Shown one piece after another: positions 8,990-17,238 of a DNA stretch of 49,430 nt. This DNA is from Nonomuraea deserti. GTDB lineage: Bacteria; Actinomycetota; Actinomycetes; Streptosporangiales; Streptosporangiaceae. The stretch is from positions 1 to 49,430 of the forward strand of contig NZ_SMKO01000057.1 in assembly GCF_004348685.1 (NCBI RefSeq). The letters are read 5' to 3'. Positions within the stretch are counted from its first letter, which is position 1; each line of letters opens with the position of its first letter. The notes beneath the pieces were generated by a model. That model worked only from the letters and a program-made list of their open reading frames with translations, made no database searches and had not been told where the DNA came from. Both the position numbers and the translations under genes were made by a program.

Positions 8990-9981
8990 CAGGGTCCTCC
9001 TTGACTGCGCAGGGTGCGGCGGTAGCCGATGGCCAGCACGACCAGCATGGCGAGGATGATCACGCCCCATGCGGCCGAGCCGGAGTAGTTGCGGATGCCG
9101 GTGAAGGCCTCGCGGAAGGCGTAGGTGACCAGGATCTCGGTCTCGCTGCCCGGCCCGCCCCGCGTGACCAGGAAGATGATCGGGAACATGTTGAACGTCC
9201 AGATCGTGCCGAGCAGGACCACGGTGGTGGAGACCTGCCGCAGCCCGGGCAGCGTGATCGCCTTGAAGCGCTGCCACGGGGAGGCGCCGTCGACCTCGGC
9301 CGCTTCGTACAGCTCGGCCGGGATCGACTGCAGGCCGCCGAGCATGGCGACCATCATGAACGGCACCCCGATCCACACGTTGACCGCGATCACCGCGATC
9401 TTGGCGGTGACCGGGTCGTCCAGCCATCCCACGCCGGACAGTCCGGCGATCTTGAGAAACCCGTTGATCACGCCGTAGTCGCTGTTGTAGAGGTAGCGCC
9501 AGATGAACGCGGCCACGAACGCCGGCACGGCCCACGGAAGGATCAGCAGCACCCGGTAGACCGACCGGAGGCGCAGCTTGCGGTTGAGCATCACGGCCAG
9601 GCCGAGCCCGATGCCGTAGTGGAGGCCGACGCACACCACCGTCCACGTCACGGTCCAGAGCACCTTGTCCCAGAACACGCTGCTGGTCAGGATCTGGAGG
9701 TAGTTGTCCAGGCCGACGAACTCGTACGTGGACGGGATCACGTTGACCCCGATGGTGCGGCCCATGTTGGCCTCGGTCGCGTCGGTCAGCGACAGGTAGA
9801 CGCCCCTGGCCAGCGGCCAGCCGATCAGCACCAGCATCACGACCACCACCGGCGCGATCATCGCCCAGGCGTACCAGTGGGCCGACAGGGCGCGTCTCAG
9901 CCGTCCGGGGCTGTCATGGCGGCGGCTCCGGCCGCGGGCGGACTCGCCCGCGGCCGGAGCCCGTCCGGTCGAGACTGCCAC
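8986..9981 (-). CDS. malF: ABC transporter inner-membrane permease, MalF type
   Basis: First permease of the putative maltodextrin importer, 331 residues. A basic N-terminal cytoplasmic tail (about 35 residues) precedes the first span (WAMIAPVVVVMLVLIGW), and five further spans follow. The EAA loop EAAEVDGASPWQRF precedes ITLPGL. GTG 9981 lies 3 bases after the malE stop, with GGAG inside the end of malE as ribosome site, so malE and malF are coupled. Its end overlaps malG by 4 bases. Confidence 0.92.
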   Translation of the reverse strand: MAVSTGRAPAAGESARGRSRRHDSPGRLRRALSAHWYAWAMIAPVVVVMLVLIGWPLARGVYLSLTDATEANMGRTIGVNVIPSTYEFVGLDNYLQILTSSVFWDKVLWTVTWTVVCVGLHYGIGLGLAVMLNRKLRLRSVYRVLLILPWAVPAFVAAFIWRYLYNSDYGVINGFLKIAGLSGVGWLDDPVTAKIAVIAVNVWIGVPFMMVAMLGGLQSIPAELYEAAEVDGASPWQRFKAITLPGLRQVSTTVVLLGTIWTFNMFPIIFLVTRGGPGSETEILVTYAFREAFTGIRNYSGSAAWGVIILAMLVVLAIGYRRTLRSQGGPW

Positions 9982-9984
9982 CGG

Positions 9985-11271
9985 TCAGCTCCAGTCCTTC
10001 ATGATGCCGTGGTACTGCTCGTCCACCTTCTTGAGCATGTCGGCGGGCGTGGTCTGGCCGCCGACGAGCGACTGGTAGCCCTCCAGCAGCGGCTGGAACA
10101 GCTGCCCGCCCTCGGGGATCCACGGGCGCGGCACGGCGGTGTCCATGATCGGCTTGAACACCGCGACGTCGGGGTTGCCCTGCACGTCGGGGTCGGCGTA
10201 GGCGGAGGTGCGGGTGGGCAGCAGGCTGATCTCCTTGGCGATCTTCGCCTGGGCCTTGGCGGTGGTCATGAACCGCACGAACTCGTACGCGGCCGGGATG
10301 TTCTTCGACCCGGCGTAGATCGCGAGGTTCCAGCCGCCCGTGGGGGCACCCGCCTTGACCGAGCCGGCCGGGACGGGGGCGATGCCGAGATTGGACTTGT
10401 CCTTGAACTCCTTGCCCTGGTAGATCTCCGACAGCGCCCACGGCCCGTTGTAGATCATGGCCGCCTTGCCCTCCTTGAGGGCCGTCATGGCGTTGGCGTA
10501 GCTGTCGGTCGTGGCCGGCTTGGGCGCGGCGCCGGAGTTGATCAGGTCGGCCACGGTCTCGATGGCCTTCACGTTGGCCGGCGAGTTGACCACGATCTTC
10601 TTGCTCTGCACGTCGAGCAGGTCGCCGCCCTCGCCGTACATGAACGGCAGCAGGAAGTAGGAGTCGACGTTGAGCGCCAGGCCGTCGGCGTCGGTCCTGT
10701 CCTTGACGTCGAGGGCGGCCTGCTTCAGCTCGGCGATCGTCTTGGGCGGCTCCTCGTGGCCGGCCTCCTTCAGCAGCCGCTTGTTGTAGATCAACGCCAG
10801 CGTGTCGGTGACCTGCGGCACCGCGTAGGTCTTGCCGTTGTACTTGGTGCTGCTCAACGGCCCGGGCAGGAAGTCGGGCTCGTCATCCACCGCCCGGGAG
10901 CCGTCAAGGGGCTGCAGGTAGCCCAGCGACGCGAACTGCGGTGTCCACGCCACCTCGGAGCGGATCACGTCGGGCGCCCCGGTGCCGGCCTGCGCCGCCG
11001 TCTGGAACTGGTTCTGGGCCTGGTCGGACGGCACGTTCACATATTTGACCTTGATGCCGGGGTATTGCGCCTCGAACTCCTTGATCAACGCCTGGAACGT
11101 CGGGCCCTCGCTGTCGGGCCTGGTCGTGTCCCACCACGTCAGCTCACCGGTGATCTTCGACGGGTCGGTGACGGAGGCGGTGGGAGCGGCGGCCTCACCA
11201 CCCCCGCCGCCGCAGGCGGTGGCCGTCAGGGTGAGCGCCGCCACGGCCGAGGCCGCTAAGAGTCGTCGCAT
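9985..11271 (-). CDS. malE: Lipoprotein sugar-binding protein, maltodextrin type
   Basis: Extracellular CUT1 binding protein, 428 residues, that delivers maltose or maltodextrins to MalFG. It starts with a lipoprotein signal peptide; the lipobox is ATAC followed by a Gly run (CGGGGGE), so the mature protein is tethered by lipid. The mature N-terminus GELTWWDTTR and the segment AMIYNGPWAL are typical of MalE-like proteins. ATG 11271 follows GAGGA by 7 bases. It heads malEFG and is divergent from a pullulanase, which supports starch-oligosaccharide uptake. It probably responds to a MalR-type LacI repressor, not encoded in this window. Confidence 0.9.
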   Translation of the reverse strand: MRRLLAASAVAALTLTATACGGGGGEAAAPTASVTDPSKITGELTWWDTTRPDSEGPTFQALIKEFEAQYPGIKVKYVNVPSDQAQNQFQTAAQAGTGAPDVIRSEVAWTPQFASLGYLQPLDGSRAVDDEPDFLPGPLSSTKYNGKTYAVPQVTDTLALIYNKRLLKEAGHEEPPKTIAELKQAALDVKDRTDADGLALNVDSYFLLPFMYGEGGDLLDVQSKKIVVNSPANVKAIETVADLINSGAAPKPATTDSYANAMTALKEGKAAMIYNGPWALSEIYQGKEFKDKSNLGIAPVPAGSVKAGAPTGGWNLAIYAGSKNIPAAYEFVRFMTTAKAQAKIAKEISLLPTRTSAYADPDVQGNPDVAVFKPIMDTAVPRPWIPEGGQLFQPLLEGYQSLVGGQTTPADMLKKVDEQYHGIMKDWS

Positions 11272-11354
11272 GTCCTTGTCCTCACAGCTGTCTGGATCAA
11301 CGGTCGGGGTACGCCGGAGGTTACGCCGACGCGGCGTTCTCGGATAGATGGGGA

Positions 11355-11373
11355 CGCAAGATTTCTGCAAGTT
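11355..11373 (-). promoter_or_regulatory. MalR-like operator, malE side
   Basis: On the minus strand this reads AACTTGCAGAAATCTTGCG, two direct CTTGC(A)G half-repeats spaced by 10 bases. Directly repeated CTTGCAG motifs are, as I recall, the reported MalR binding sequence in Streptomyces malE promoters. The site is about 85 bases before the malE start and probably overlaps its promoter. Confidence 0.6.
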
Positions 11374-11518
11374 GTTACATTGATCCGCACGCGGAGCCTT
11401 CCGCCCGCCGTACGCCGCATCCCCGGGAGTTTCCGCAGGTGCAGGCAGAGCCGTTCCACATGGTGGACGGTCGGACGGCGGACGGCAGGCACCAGGCAAG
11501 CCGGGAATTGGATGGGAG

Positions 11519-11550
11519 GTTGCAGAAATTTCCAGAAATGCTTGCAAGCG
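11519..11550 (+). promoter_or_regulatory. MalR-like operator, pullulanase side
   Basis: GTTGCAG (11519-11525) and the palindromic CTTGCAAG (11541-11548) repeat the motif found beside malE, joined by AGAAAT repeats. It lies about 75 bases before the pullulanase start, upstream of the candidate -10 box at 11602. This suggests co-regulation of both transcripts by the same LacI-family repressor. Confidence 0.55.
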
Positions 11551-11621
11551 ATGGTGACCGCCGGGTCGCTCAGGCGTTCCGCCCGAGCCGGACATAGATG
11601 GTAATCTGACGATCACAGAGG

Positions 11622-14291
11622 GTGAACTGCGGGAGTGGCGATGCGGGGTTCCACGTGAGTCGCCGTCGGCCGGCTCACGCCGGCGCCGAAGGCGACCGGA
11701 CACCGCGGCCACCGCGTGCGGACGTCGACCTGACCAGGGCGAGGGCCTGCTGGATCGACCGCGACACGGTGGCCTGGCGCGTCGAGCCGTCGCTGCGGCA
11801 CGCGCTCGCCTTCAGCGCCGAGGGCGACATCGCCCTCGACGGAGGCGAGCTGACCGGCGACCCGCGGCACATCCGGCTCGCACCCGGCACGATGAGCGAG
11901 GAGCAGCGGCGGCGGTGGCCCCACCTGGCCTCCTTCGCCGCTCTCAAGGTGGACCCTCGCGACGCCGGCCTGGTGAAGGGTGCCCTGCGCGGCCAGATCG
12001 TGGCCGTGGAGCGAGACGCCGCGGGCGAGCTGCTGGCCGCGACCGGCGTGCAGCTGCCCGGCGTGCTCGACGACGTCTACGCCGAGGCCGCCACCGCCAG
12101 GCTGGGCCCGGCGGGGCGGGTGTTCCCGTCGTTGTCGTTGTGGGCGCCGACCGCGCGCACGGTCGAGCTGGCGCTCTACGCGCCCGGCACCGACCGGCGC
12201 CGCGTGCACCGGATGCGGCGCGACGACCGGACCGGCGTCTGGTCGGTGCGCGGGCTGCCGACGTGGCTGGGCCGCGAGTACACGTTCCTCGTCACGGTCT
12301 ACTCCCCCAGGATGGGCGGGATCGTGACGAACGAGGTCACCGACCCGTACAGCCTGGCCGTCGCCCCCGACGGCGCGCGCAGCAGGCTCGTCAGCCTGGA
12401 CGGCGCCGCGCACAAGCCGCGCGGCTGGGACCGGCTGGTCAAGCCCGCGGCCGTGCCGCAGCACCGGGCGTCGATCTACGAGCTGCACGTACGCGACTTC
12501 TCCGCCTCCGACGCCACCGTCCCGGCCGCGCTGCGCGGCACGTACGCGGCCTTCGGCGGCGACGGCGCCGGGATGCGGGAGTTGCGGGCGCTGGCCGGCG
12601 ACGGGCTGACACACGTGCACCTGCTGCCGGTCTTCGACTTCGCCACCGTGCCCGAGCGGGCGGCCGACCGCACCGAGCCCGGCTGCGACCTGGCCGCGTT
12701 CCCGCCCGGCTCCGAGCGGCAGCAGGAGTGCGTGGCGAGGACCGCGGCGAAGGACTCCTTCAACTGGGGGTACGACCCGCTGCACTACACGGTGCCCGAG
12801 GGATCGTACGCGACGGACCCCGACGATCGCGCGAAAGAGTTCCGCGGCATGGTCGCCGGGCTCAACCGGGCCGGGCTGCGCGTGGTGATGGACGTCGTCT
12901 ACAACCACACCCACTCCACCGAGGTGCTCGACCCGATCGTGCCCGGCTACTACCACCGGCTGCTCGACGACGGCACGGTGGCCACCTCCACGTGCTGCGC
13001 CAACACCGCGCCCGAGCACACCATGATGGGCAGGCTGGTCGTCGACTCGGTCGTCACGTGGGCCACCCGGTACAAGATCGACGGTTTCCGCTTCGACCTG
13101 ATGGGCCACCACCCGAAGGCCGGCATGCTCGCCGTCCGCGCGGCCCTCGACCGGCTGACCCCGAAGAAGGACGGCGTCGACGGACAATCGATCATCCTCT
13201 ACGGCGAGGGCTGGAACTTCGGCGAGGTGGCCTACGACGCCAGGTTCGAGCAGGCCACGCAGGCGAATCTGGCCGGCACCGGCATCGGCACGTTCACCGA
13301 CCGGCTGCGCGACGCGGTGCGCGGCGGCGGCCCGTTCGACGCCGACCCGCGCGTGCAGGGGTTCGGCTCCGGCCTGGCGGGCGCGCCCAACGGCGCACCG
13401 GCCAACGGCACCGAGGAGGAGCGGCGGGCCAGGCTGGCCGCCTGCACCGAGCTGATCAAGGTGGGGCTGACCGGCAGCCTGCGCGACTACGTCCTGCCCT
13501 CGGGCAGGAAGAGCTCCGAGGTCGACTACAACGGCTCACCCGCCGGCTACACCGCCGCGCCGGGCGAGGCGGTGGCGTACGTCGATGCGCACGACAACGA
13601 GACGTTGTTCGACGCGCTGGCGTACAAGCTGCCGCAACGGACGCCGATGGCCGACCGGGTGCGCATGCAGGTGCTCTCGCTGGCCACGGCGGTGCTGGCG
13701 CAGGGGACGGCGTTCGTGCACGCGGGCAGCGAGCGGCTGCGGTCGAAGTCGCTGGACCGCAACTCCTACGACTCGGGCGACTGGTTCAACCGGCTGTTGT
13801 GGGACTGCTCGGCGGGCAACGGCTTCGGCGCCGGCCTGCCACCCAGGGCCGCCAACGAGGCCGCGTGGCCGTACGCGAGACCCCTGCTCGACGACCCGGC
13901 CCTGCGGCCGGACTGCGCGGCCATCAACGCCTGCCGGGCGAGGTTCGGCGAGCTGCTGCGGATCAGGGCGTCGTCACCGGCGTTCGCCCTGGGCTCGGCG
14001 GCCGAGGTGCGGCGGCGGTTGTCGTTCCCCGCCTCGGCGGAGGGCGTGATCGCCATGCACATCGACACGACGGGACTCGACCCGCGCCGGACGTCCGTCA
14101 CCGTCGTGTTCAACGCGACTCCGTACGCGCAGGCGCAGGCGATGCCCGGCCTGGCGGGTCAGGACGTGTCGCTCCATCCCGTGCAGGAGCGCTCCGGCGA
14201 CGCGGTGGTGCGGGGCTCGGCGTTCGACCCGGCCACCGGCACCCTGTCGGTCCCGGCCCGCACGGTCGCGGTCTTCGTCGCGGCCCGGTGA
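11622..14291 (+). CDS. pulA: Pullulanase-type alpha-1,6-glucosidase (GH13)
   Basis: Debranching enzyme of 889 residues that cleaves alpha-1,6 links in pullulan, glycogen or branched maltodextrins. A CBM48-like beta domain (about 165-240) precedes the GH13 barrel. Visible signatures are the pullulanase motif FNWGYDP (near 380), DVVYNHT (424-430), GFRFDLM with the nucleophile Asp (near 487), YGEGW with the acid/base Glu (near 527) and AHDNE (near 656). No signal peptide is apparent, so it may act inside the cell on imported branched oligosaccharides, matching the divergent malEFG. GTG 11622 is the first start; GTG 11655 is an alternative, and homologous sequence begins only at about residue 36 (DLTRARA). 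Confidence 0.92.
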   Translation: MNCGSGDAGFHVSRRRPAHAGAEGDRTPRPPRADVDLTRARACWIDRDTVAWRVEPSLRHALAFSAEGDIALDGGELTGDPRHIRLAPGTMSEEQRRRWPHLASFAALKVDPRDAGLVKGALRGQIVAVERDAAGELLAATGVQLPGVLDDVYAEAATARLGPAGRVFPSLSLWAPTARTVELALYAPGTDRRRVHRMRRDDRTGVWSVRGLPTWLGREYTFLVTVYSPRMGGIVTNEVTDPYSLAVAPDGARSRLVSLDGAAHKPRGWDRLVKPAAVPQHRASIYELHVRDFSASDATVPAALRGTYAAFGGDGAGMRELRALAGDGLTHVHLLPVFDFATVPERAADRTEPGCDLAAFPPGSERQQECVARTAAKDSFNWGYDPLHYTVPEGSYATDPDDRAKEFRGMVAGLNRAGLRVVMDVVYNHTHSTEVLDPIVPGYYHRLLDDGTVATSTCCANTAPEHTMMGRLVVDSVVTWATRYKIDGFRFDLMGHHPKAGMLAVRAALDRLTPKKDGVDGQSIILYGEGWNFGEVAYDARFEQATQANLAGTGIGTFTDRLRDAVRGGGPFDADPRVQGFGSGLAGAPNGAPANGTEEERRARLAACTELIKVGLTGSLRDYVLPSGRKSSEVDYNGSPAGYTAAPGEAVAYVDAHDNETLFDALAYKLPQRTPMADRVRMQVLSLATAVLAQGTAFVHAGSERLRSKSLDRNSYDSGDWFNRLLWDCSAGNGFGAGLPPRAANEAAWPYARPLLDDPALRPDCAAINACRARFGELLRIRASSPAFALGSAAEVRRRLSFPASAEGVIAMHIDTTGLDPRRTSVTVVFNATPYAQAQAMPGLAGQDVSLHPVQERSGDAVVRGSAFDPATGTLSVPARTVAVFVAAR

Positions 14292-14414
14292 ACGAAGCCG
14301 GTAGACGACGGGTGTGCTGGGTAGGGGGAACCCACAGGTCAAAAACCCATGGCTTTCAGCCGCATGACGACGCAGACTGGATAGACGGCGATCGCGTGGA
14401 GCAGTGGAGCACCC

Positions 14415-15083
14415 GTGGACTATCACCTTGATCACATGCCGGTTCTGTCCCGAGGCAGACATCGCAACCCGAAACGCGGTGCCTGTTTCATGGAGCTGGC
14501 CTCCTATCTGGCCGGAGAGCGCTGGAGCGACCATCCGGCCTGCACACATCCGTTGCTGGCCGCGCTCGCCCGCCTGGTCAACGACAACACCAGCGACGAG
14601 AGCCGGGCCGGGCTCGTCCACCTGGTGCCGTCCATCATCGGCCTGGCCAGCGACGACCTGCGCGTGGACGCGCGGATCGCGCTGCGCTGCGCCACCACGG
14701 CGCTGCCCGTGGCGGCGGCCGAGCGCCAGCTCGCGCTGGCGGTGTCGGTGCTGGCTGCCGAGGAGATGCTGGCCAGGCTCGACGGTGCTCCGCCGGGGCG
14801 GCTGAGCGAGCCGAGCGTGCGGGTGATGGAGGACGTCCCCCACGCGGCCGAGCAGGCGCGCCGCTTCAGCCGCGCGGCCAGGATCACCCAGAAGGGCTTC
14901 CGCCGGTACGCCGCCCCCAACGCGGTGCAACTGTCGGTGGTCGGCATCGTCCAGGCCTGCATCCCCGACCCGGACTCGCTGCTGCGCCGGCTCCTGGAGG
15001 AGACCATCGCCGACTGCGACGCCATGATCCGCGGCCGGCAAGCCGACACCTCCGGCACCATCACCGCCCCGGCCCACGCCTGA
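14415..15083 (+). CDS. Conserved actinobacterial protein of unknown function
   Basis: Protein of 222 residues with no family I can name. It has a His/Arg-rich start, then a mostly helical body with Ala/Leu-rich segments (about 30-150) and a C-terminal acidic helix (LLEETIADCDAMI). It has no signal peptide and no clear membrane span. GTG 14415 is chosen because GGAG lies 5 bases upstream. A possible -10 element (GGATAGAC, near 14379) lies before it, so it may be transcribed separately from the pullulanase gene. A strong hairpin follows the stop. Its GC content and codon use match its neighbours. Confidence 0.7.
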   Translation: MDYHLDHMPVLSRGRHRNPKRGACFMELASYLAGERWSDHPACTHPLLAALARLVNDNTSDESRAGLVHLVPSIIGLASDDLRVDARIALRCATTALPVAAAERQLALAVSVLAAEEMLARLDGAPPGRLSEPSVRVMEDVPHAAEQARRFSRAARITQKGFRRYAAPNAVQLSVVGIVQACIPDPDSLLRRLLEETIADCDAMIRGRQADTSGTITAPAHA

Positions 15084-15091
15084 AACGGCGC

Positions 15092-15119
15092 GGCGTCCCC
15101 GGCGCCCGCCGGGGACGCC
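15092..15119 (+). terminator. Perfect 12-bp hairpin terminator
   Basis: GGCGTCCCCGGC (15092-15103) and its exact complement (15108-15119) flank a 4-base loop, 8 bases after the stop of the 14415 gene. There is no T-tract, as is common in high-GC actinomycetes. It may also stop transcripts arriving from the convergent operon. Confidence 0.8.
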
Positions 15120-15261
15120 CTCCTGTGATCGGCGCGTGTCCTCAGCACGGCGACGGCCGCCTCTGACCGCGCGCTGCTCGGCGGCCGCCGGGATCCGCGC
15201 CGCCCGACGATCCCGGCCTGCTCGACCTCATCGCCCCGGCAACGCCCACGAGCACCGGGGA

Positions 15262-17238
15262 CTACGGCTCGAGCGGGCGCACGCGTTCGCGATAGCGCTC
15301 GTACAGCGCGGCGTTGTGGTCGTCGCCGCTCGCCAGGTTCGCCGAGACGAACACCGGGATGTCGACTCGCCGTTCGAGCAGCCTCCGGCAGACGAGCTCG
15401 GCGAGCACCTGCGCTATGAGCACCCCCGTGAAGGAGGAGACCGCGCCGATACGTGTCCCGGGGCTGAGCTCGACCGCGGCGTCGCCGGCCGGAGCACAGT
15501 TGTCGATCACGACGTCCGCGAGATCGGCCAGGCGGGGTCCCCCCGCCTTTCGCGCGAACGACGAGCGGGTGTGTTCGAGGGACGTGAGCGCGATCACCCG
15601 ATGGCCGTTGCCGCGCGCGAGTTTCGCCATCTCGACGACCGCCGCGTTGATGCCGGAGTTCGACACGATCAGGAACACGTCGGCCGGTTCAGGCCGCGCC
15701 AGCGTGTAGATCCGCTCGGCGAGGCCGGGCGTCCGCTCGTACGTCGGATCCAGGATGAGCGCCGGGTCCACGCCCCCGAACATCACCAGGTCCTTGACCG
15801 CGAGCATGCTCACGGCCGCCAGCCCGCCGGCGCGACCGGTGAGCTCCAGCGCGACCGCCCGCGAGTGCCCGGTGGCGAACGCCTGGAGCACCCCGCCGGC
15901 GGCTATCGAGTCGGCGACGAGCTCGGCCGCCTGGTGAATGGCGGTCATCTGCGTCGTCAGCACCTGGTCCACGAGTGACCCGGCGCGGGCTGCGAACTGT
16001 GATTCGCCCATGGGGTGTCCGTTCCTTCCTGATGTCTCGACGGCATGGACCGCGGCCGCCACGACGCGCTCGCCGCTGCCCTCCGCGACCGGGCTGACAA
16101 GGGTCTCGTACGTGGCCGGAGTGCCACGGCTGGGCAGGTACCCCAGGTAGCCGTTGGTGTAGCCGAGGACGACGACGGGTGAACCGTGCGCCGGGGACGC
16201 CGCGCGGACGGCCTCGCCCAGGTCGAGGAAGAGCTCGCCCGGCACGGCCACGAGGGTGACGTCGCCGAGCCGGATCGCCTGGACCTCGATCTCGTAGGGT
16301 CGTGTGCGCCCCTGGGCCTGGAGATCACGCGCGATTCGCCGGCCCTGGTGGACCACGCTCCGGTGGCGTTCGCCGGCGCCCTGCGCGTCGGCCGCCGCGG
16401 CGCTGGCGGCGGCGAACTCCTCGGGCCGCTTGGGCGCGAGCTCGACGCGGACGGAAGCCGGTGCGAGGACGGACGCCTCCCCCGGCTCGCCCGGGGGAGG
16501 CGCCGCAATGGGGAGCCGCTCGGCCACCAGCATGCCGAGCCGATCGATCTCCGCCCGGTCCCGCGCCCGCCGCGTGTTCCGCGTGCTGATGTCGCCCGCG
16601 GCGCCGGTCGCCGCCACGATCCACCGGTCACCGGCCTGGAGGGCACGCCGGATGCCGCCGGTGAGGTCCGCGCCGGCACCGCTGTTGCCCGCCGGGAGCA
16701 CCGTGGGATGCACGGGCGAGACCACGATGACGCCGACGGTCTCTCCCGCGGGGGACGAGACGACGAGCGCGTCGACCGGCAGGTCGGCGGCGTGGCGGTC
16801 CGGGAGCACGCGCCGGCCGCCCAGATTCGGGACATTCGCCCGTATCGTGTGGAGCCGCGCGTCCCGCTCGTCCGCGAGCGCGGCCCTGACGGCCTGGAGC
16901 GACGCTCCGACCAGGCGTTCGGCCAGCGAGGCAGGGGTGGGTGCGCCCCCGGGGACGCACCCGGCCTCCGGGCTCGCGTGGGTGTGCGTCGCCGCCACCC
17001 AGCAGGAGTCGACGCCCAGGTCGCGGACGGCGACCCGGATCCGCTCCACCACATCGGTGTTCACACACACGAGGTCGGCGACGATCAACACGAATCGGTG
17101 CCCGCCGTCGGTGAAGGTGACGGCGTGGACCTCCAGCGGGTCGAGGGTGCCGGTGATGCCCTCCGTCCGGTCGGCGTACCCGCCCATGGCCTCGCCCACG
17201 ACGACGTCGAGTCGCTCGACGCCATGCCCGGCTCTCAC
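15262..17238 (-). CDS. Ceramidase-like amidohydrolase fused to SIS phosphosugar-binding domain
   Basis: Single frame of 658 codons joining two families normally encoded apart. Residues 1-409 match the neutral/alkaline ceramidase N-terminal domain (a zinc amidohydrolase): THTHASPEAG (84-93), SPVHPT (174-179), GDIST (215-219), VPGE (332-335) and GYLGYLPSR (363-371) correspond to the metal and catalytic segments of that fold. Residues 410-658 form a complete SIS protein (UPF0309-like) with GHS (457-459) and VSNSG (about 517-521). There is no signal peptide, so it acts in the cytoplasm. GTG 17238 overlaps the kinase stop (GTGA) and has GGGAGG 6 bases upstream. ATG 16011 (MGESQF) begins the SIS half and has AGGAAGGA 11 bases before it, so a separate SIS product may also be made. 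It is the last gene of the operon. Confidence 0.8.
   Translation of the reverse strand: MRAGHGVERLDVVVGEAMGGYADRTEGITGTLDPLEVHAVTFTDGGHRFVLIVADLVCVNTDVVERIRVAVRDLGVDSCWVAATHTHASPEAGCVPGGAPTPASLAERLVGASLQAVRAALADERDARLHTIRANVPNLGGRRVLPDRHAADLPVDALVVSSPAGETVGVIVVSPVHPTVLPAGNSGAGADLTGGIRRALQAGDRWIVAATGAAGDISTRNTRRARDRAEIDRLGMLVAERLPIAAPPPGEPGEASVLAPASVRVELAPKRPEEFAAASAAAADAQGAGERHRSVVHQGRRIARDLQAQGRTRPYEIEVQAIRLGDVTLVAVPGELFLDLGEAVRAASPAHGSPVVVLGYTNGYLGYLPSRGTPATYETLVSPVAEGSGERVVAAAVHAVETSGRNGHPMGESQFAARAGSLVDQVLTTQMTAIHQAAELVADSIAAGGVLQAFATGHSRAVALELTGRAGGLAAVSMLAVKDLVMFGGVDPALILDPTYERTPGLAERIYTLARPEPADVFLIVSNSGINAAVVEMAKLARGNGHRVIALTSLEHTRSSFARKAGGPRLADLADVVIDNCAPAGDAAVELSPGTRIGAVSSFTGVLIAQVLAELVCRRLLERRVDIPVFVSANLASGDDHNAALYERYRERVRPLEP

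Larger units (their letters stand above)
11272..11621. promoter_or_regulatory. Shared malE/pullulanase control region, 350 bases without a gene
   Basis: This non-coding region holds two CTTGCAG-type operator clusters (listed separately), one near each gene. On the pullulanase side TAATCT (11602-11607) is a plausible -10 box that would give a leader of under 10 bases. On the malE side TTGCAG within the operator may double as a -35 box, with TATCCG 18 bases further on. No small gene or RNA is evident here. Confidence 0.6.

Noticed and set aside
14377..14392. ACTGGATAGAC string resembling a dre half-site before the 14415 gene
   Set aside because: It is one base shorter between half-sites than the dre palindrome and the right half does not match; it is more likely a -10 region.
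15957..16060. The ceramidase/SIS joint as a simple frameshift artefact
   Set aside because: I read the alternative frames around the joint and a one-base shift does not bring a stop codon near the expected end of the first domain; the fusion stands on present sequence, though resequencing would settle it.
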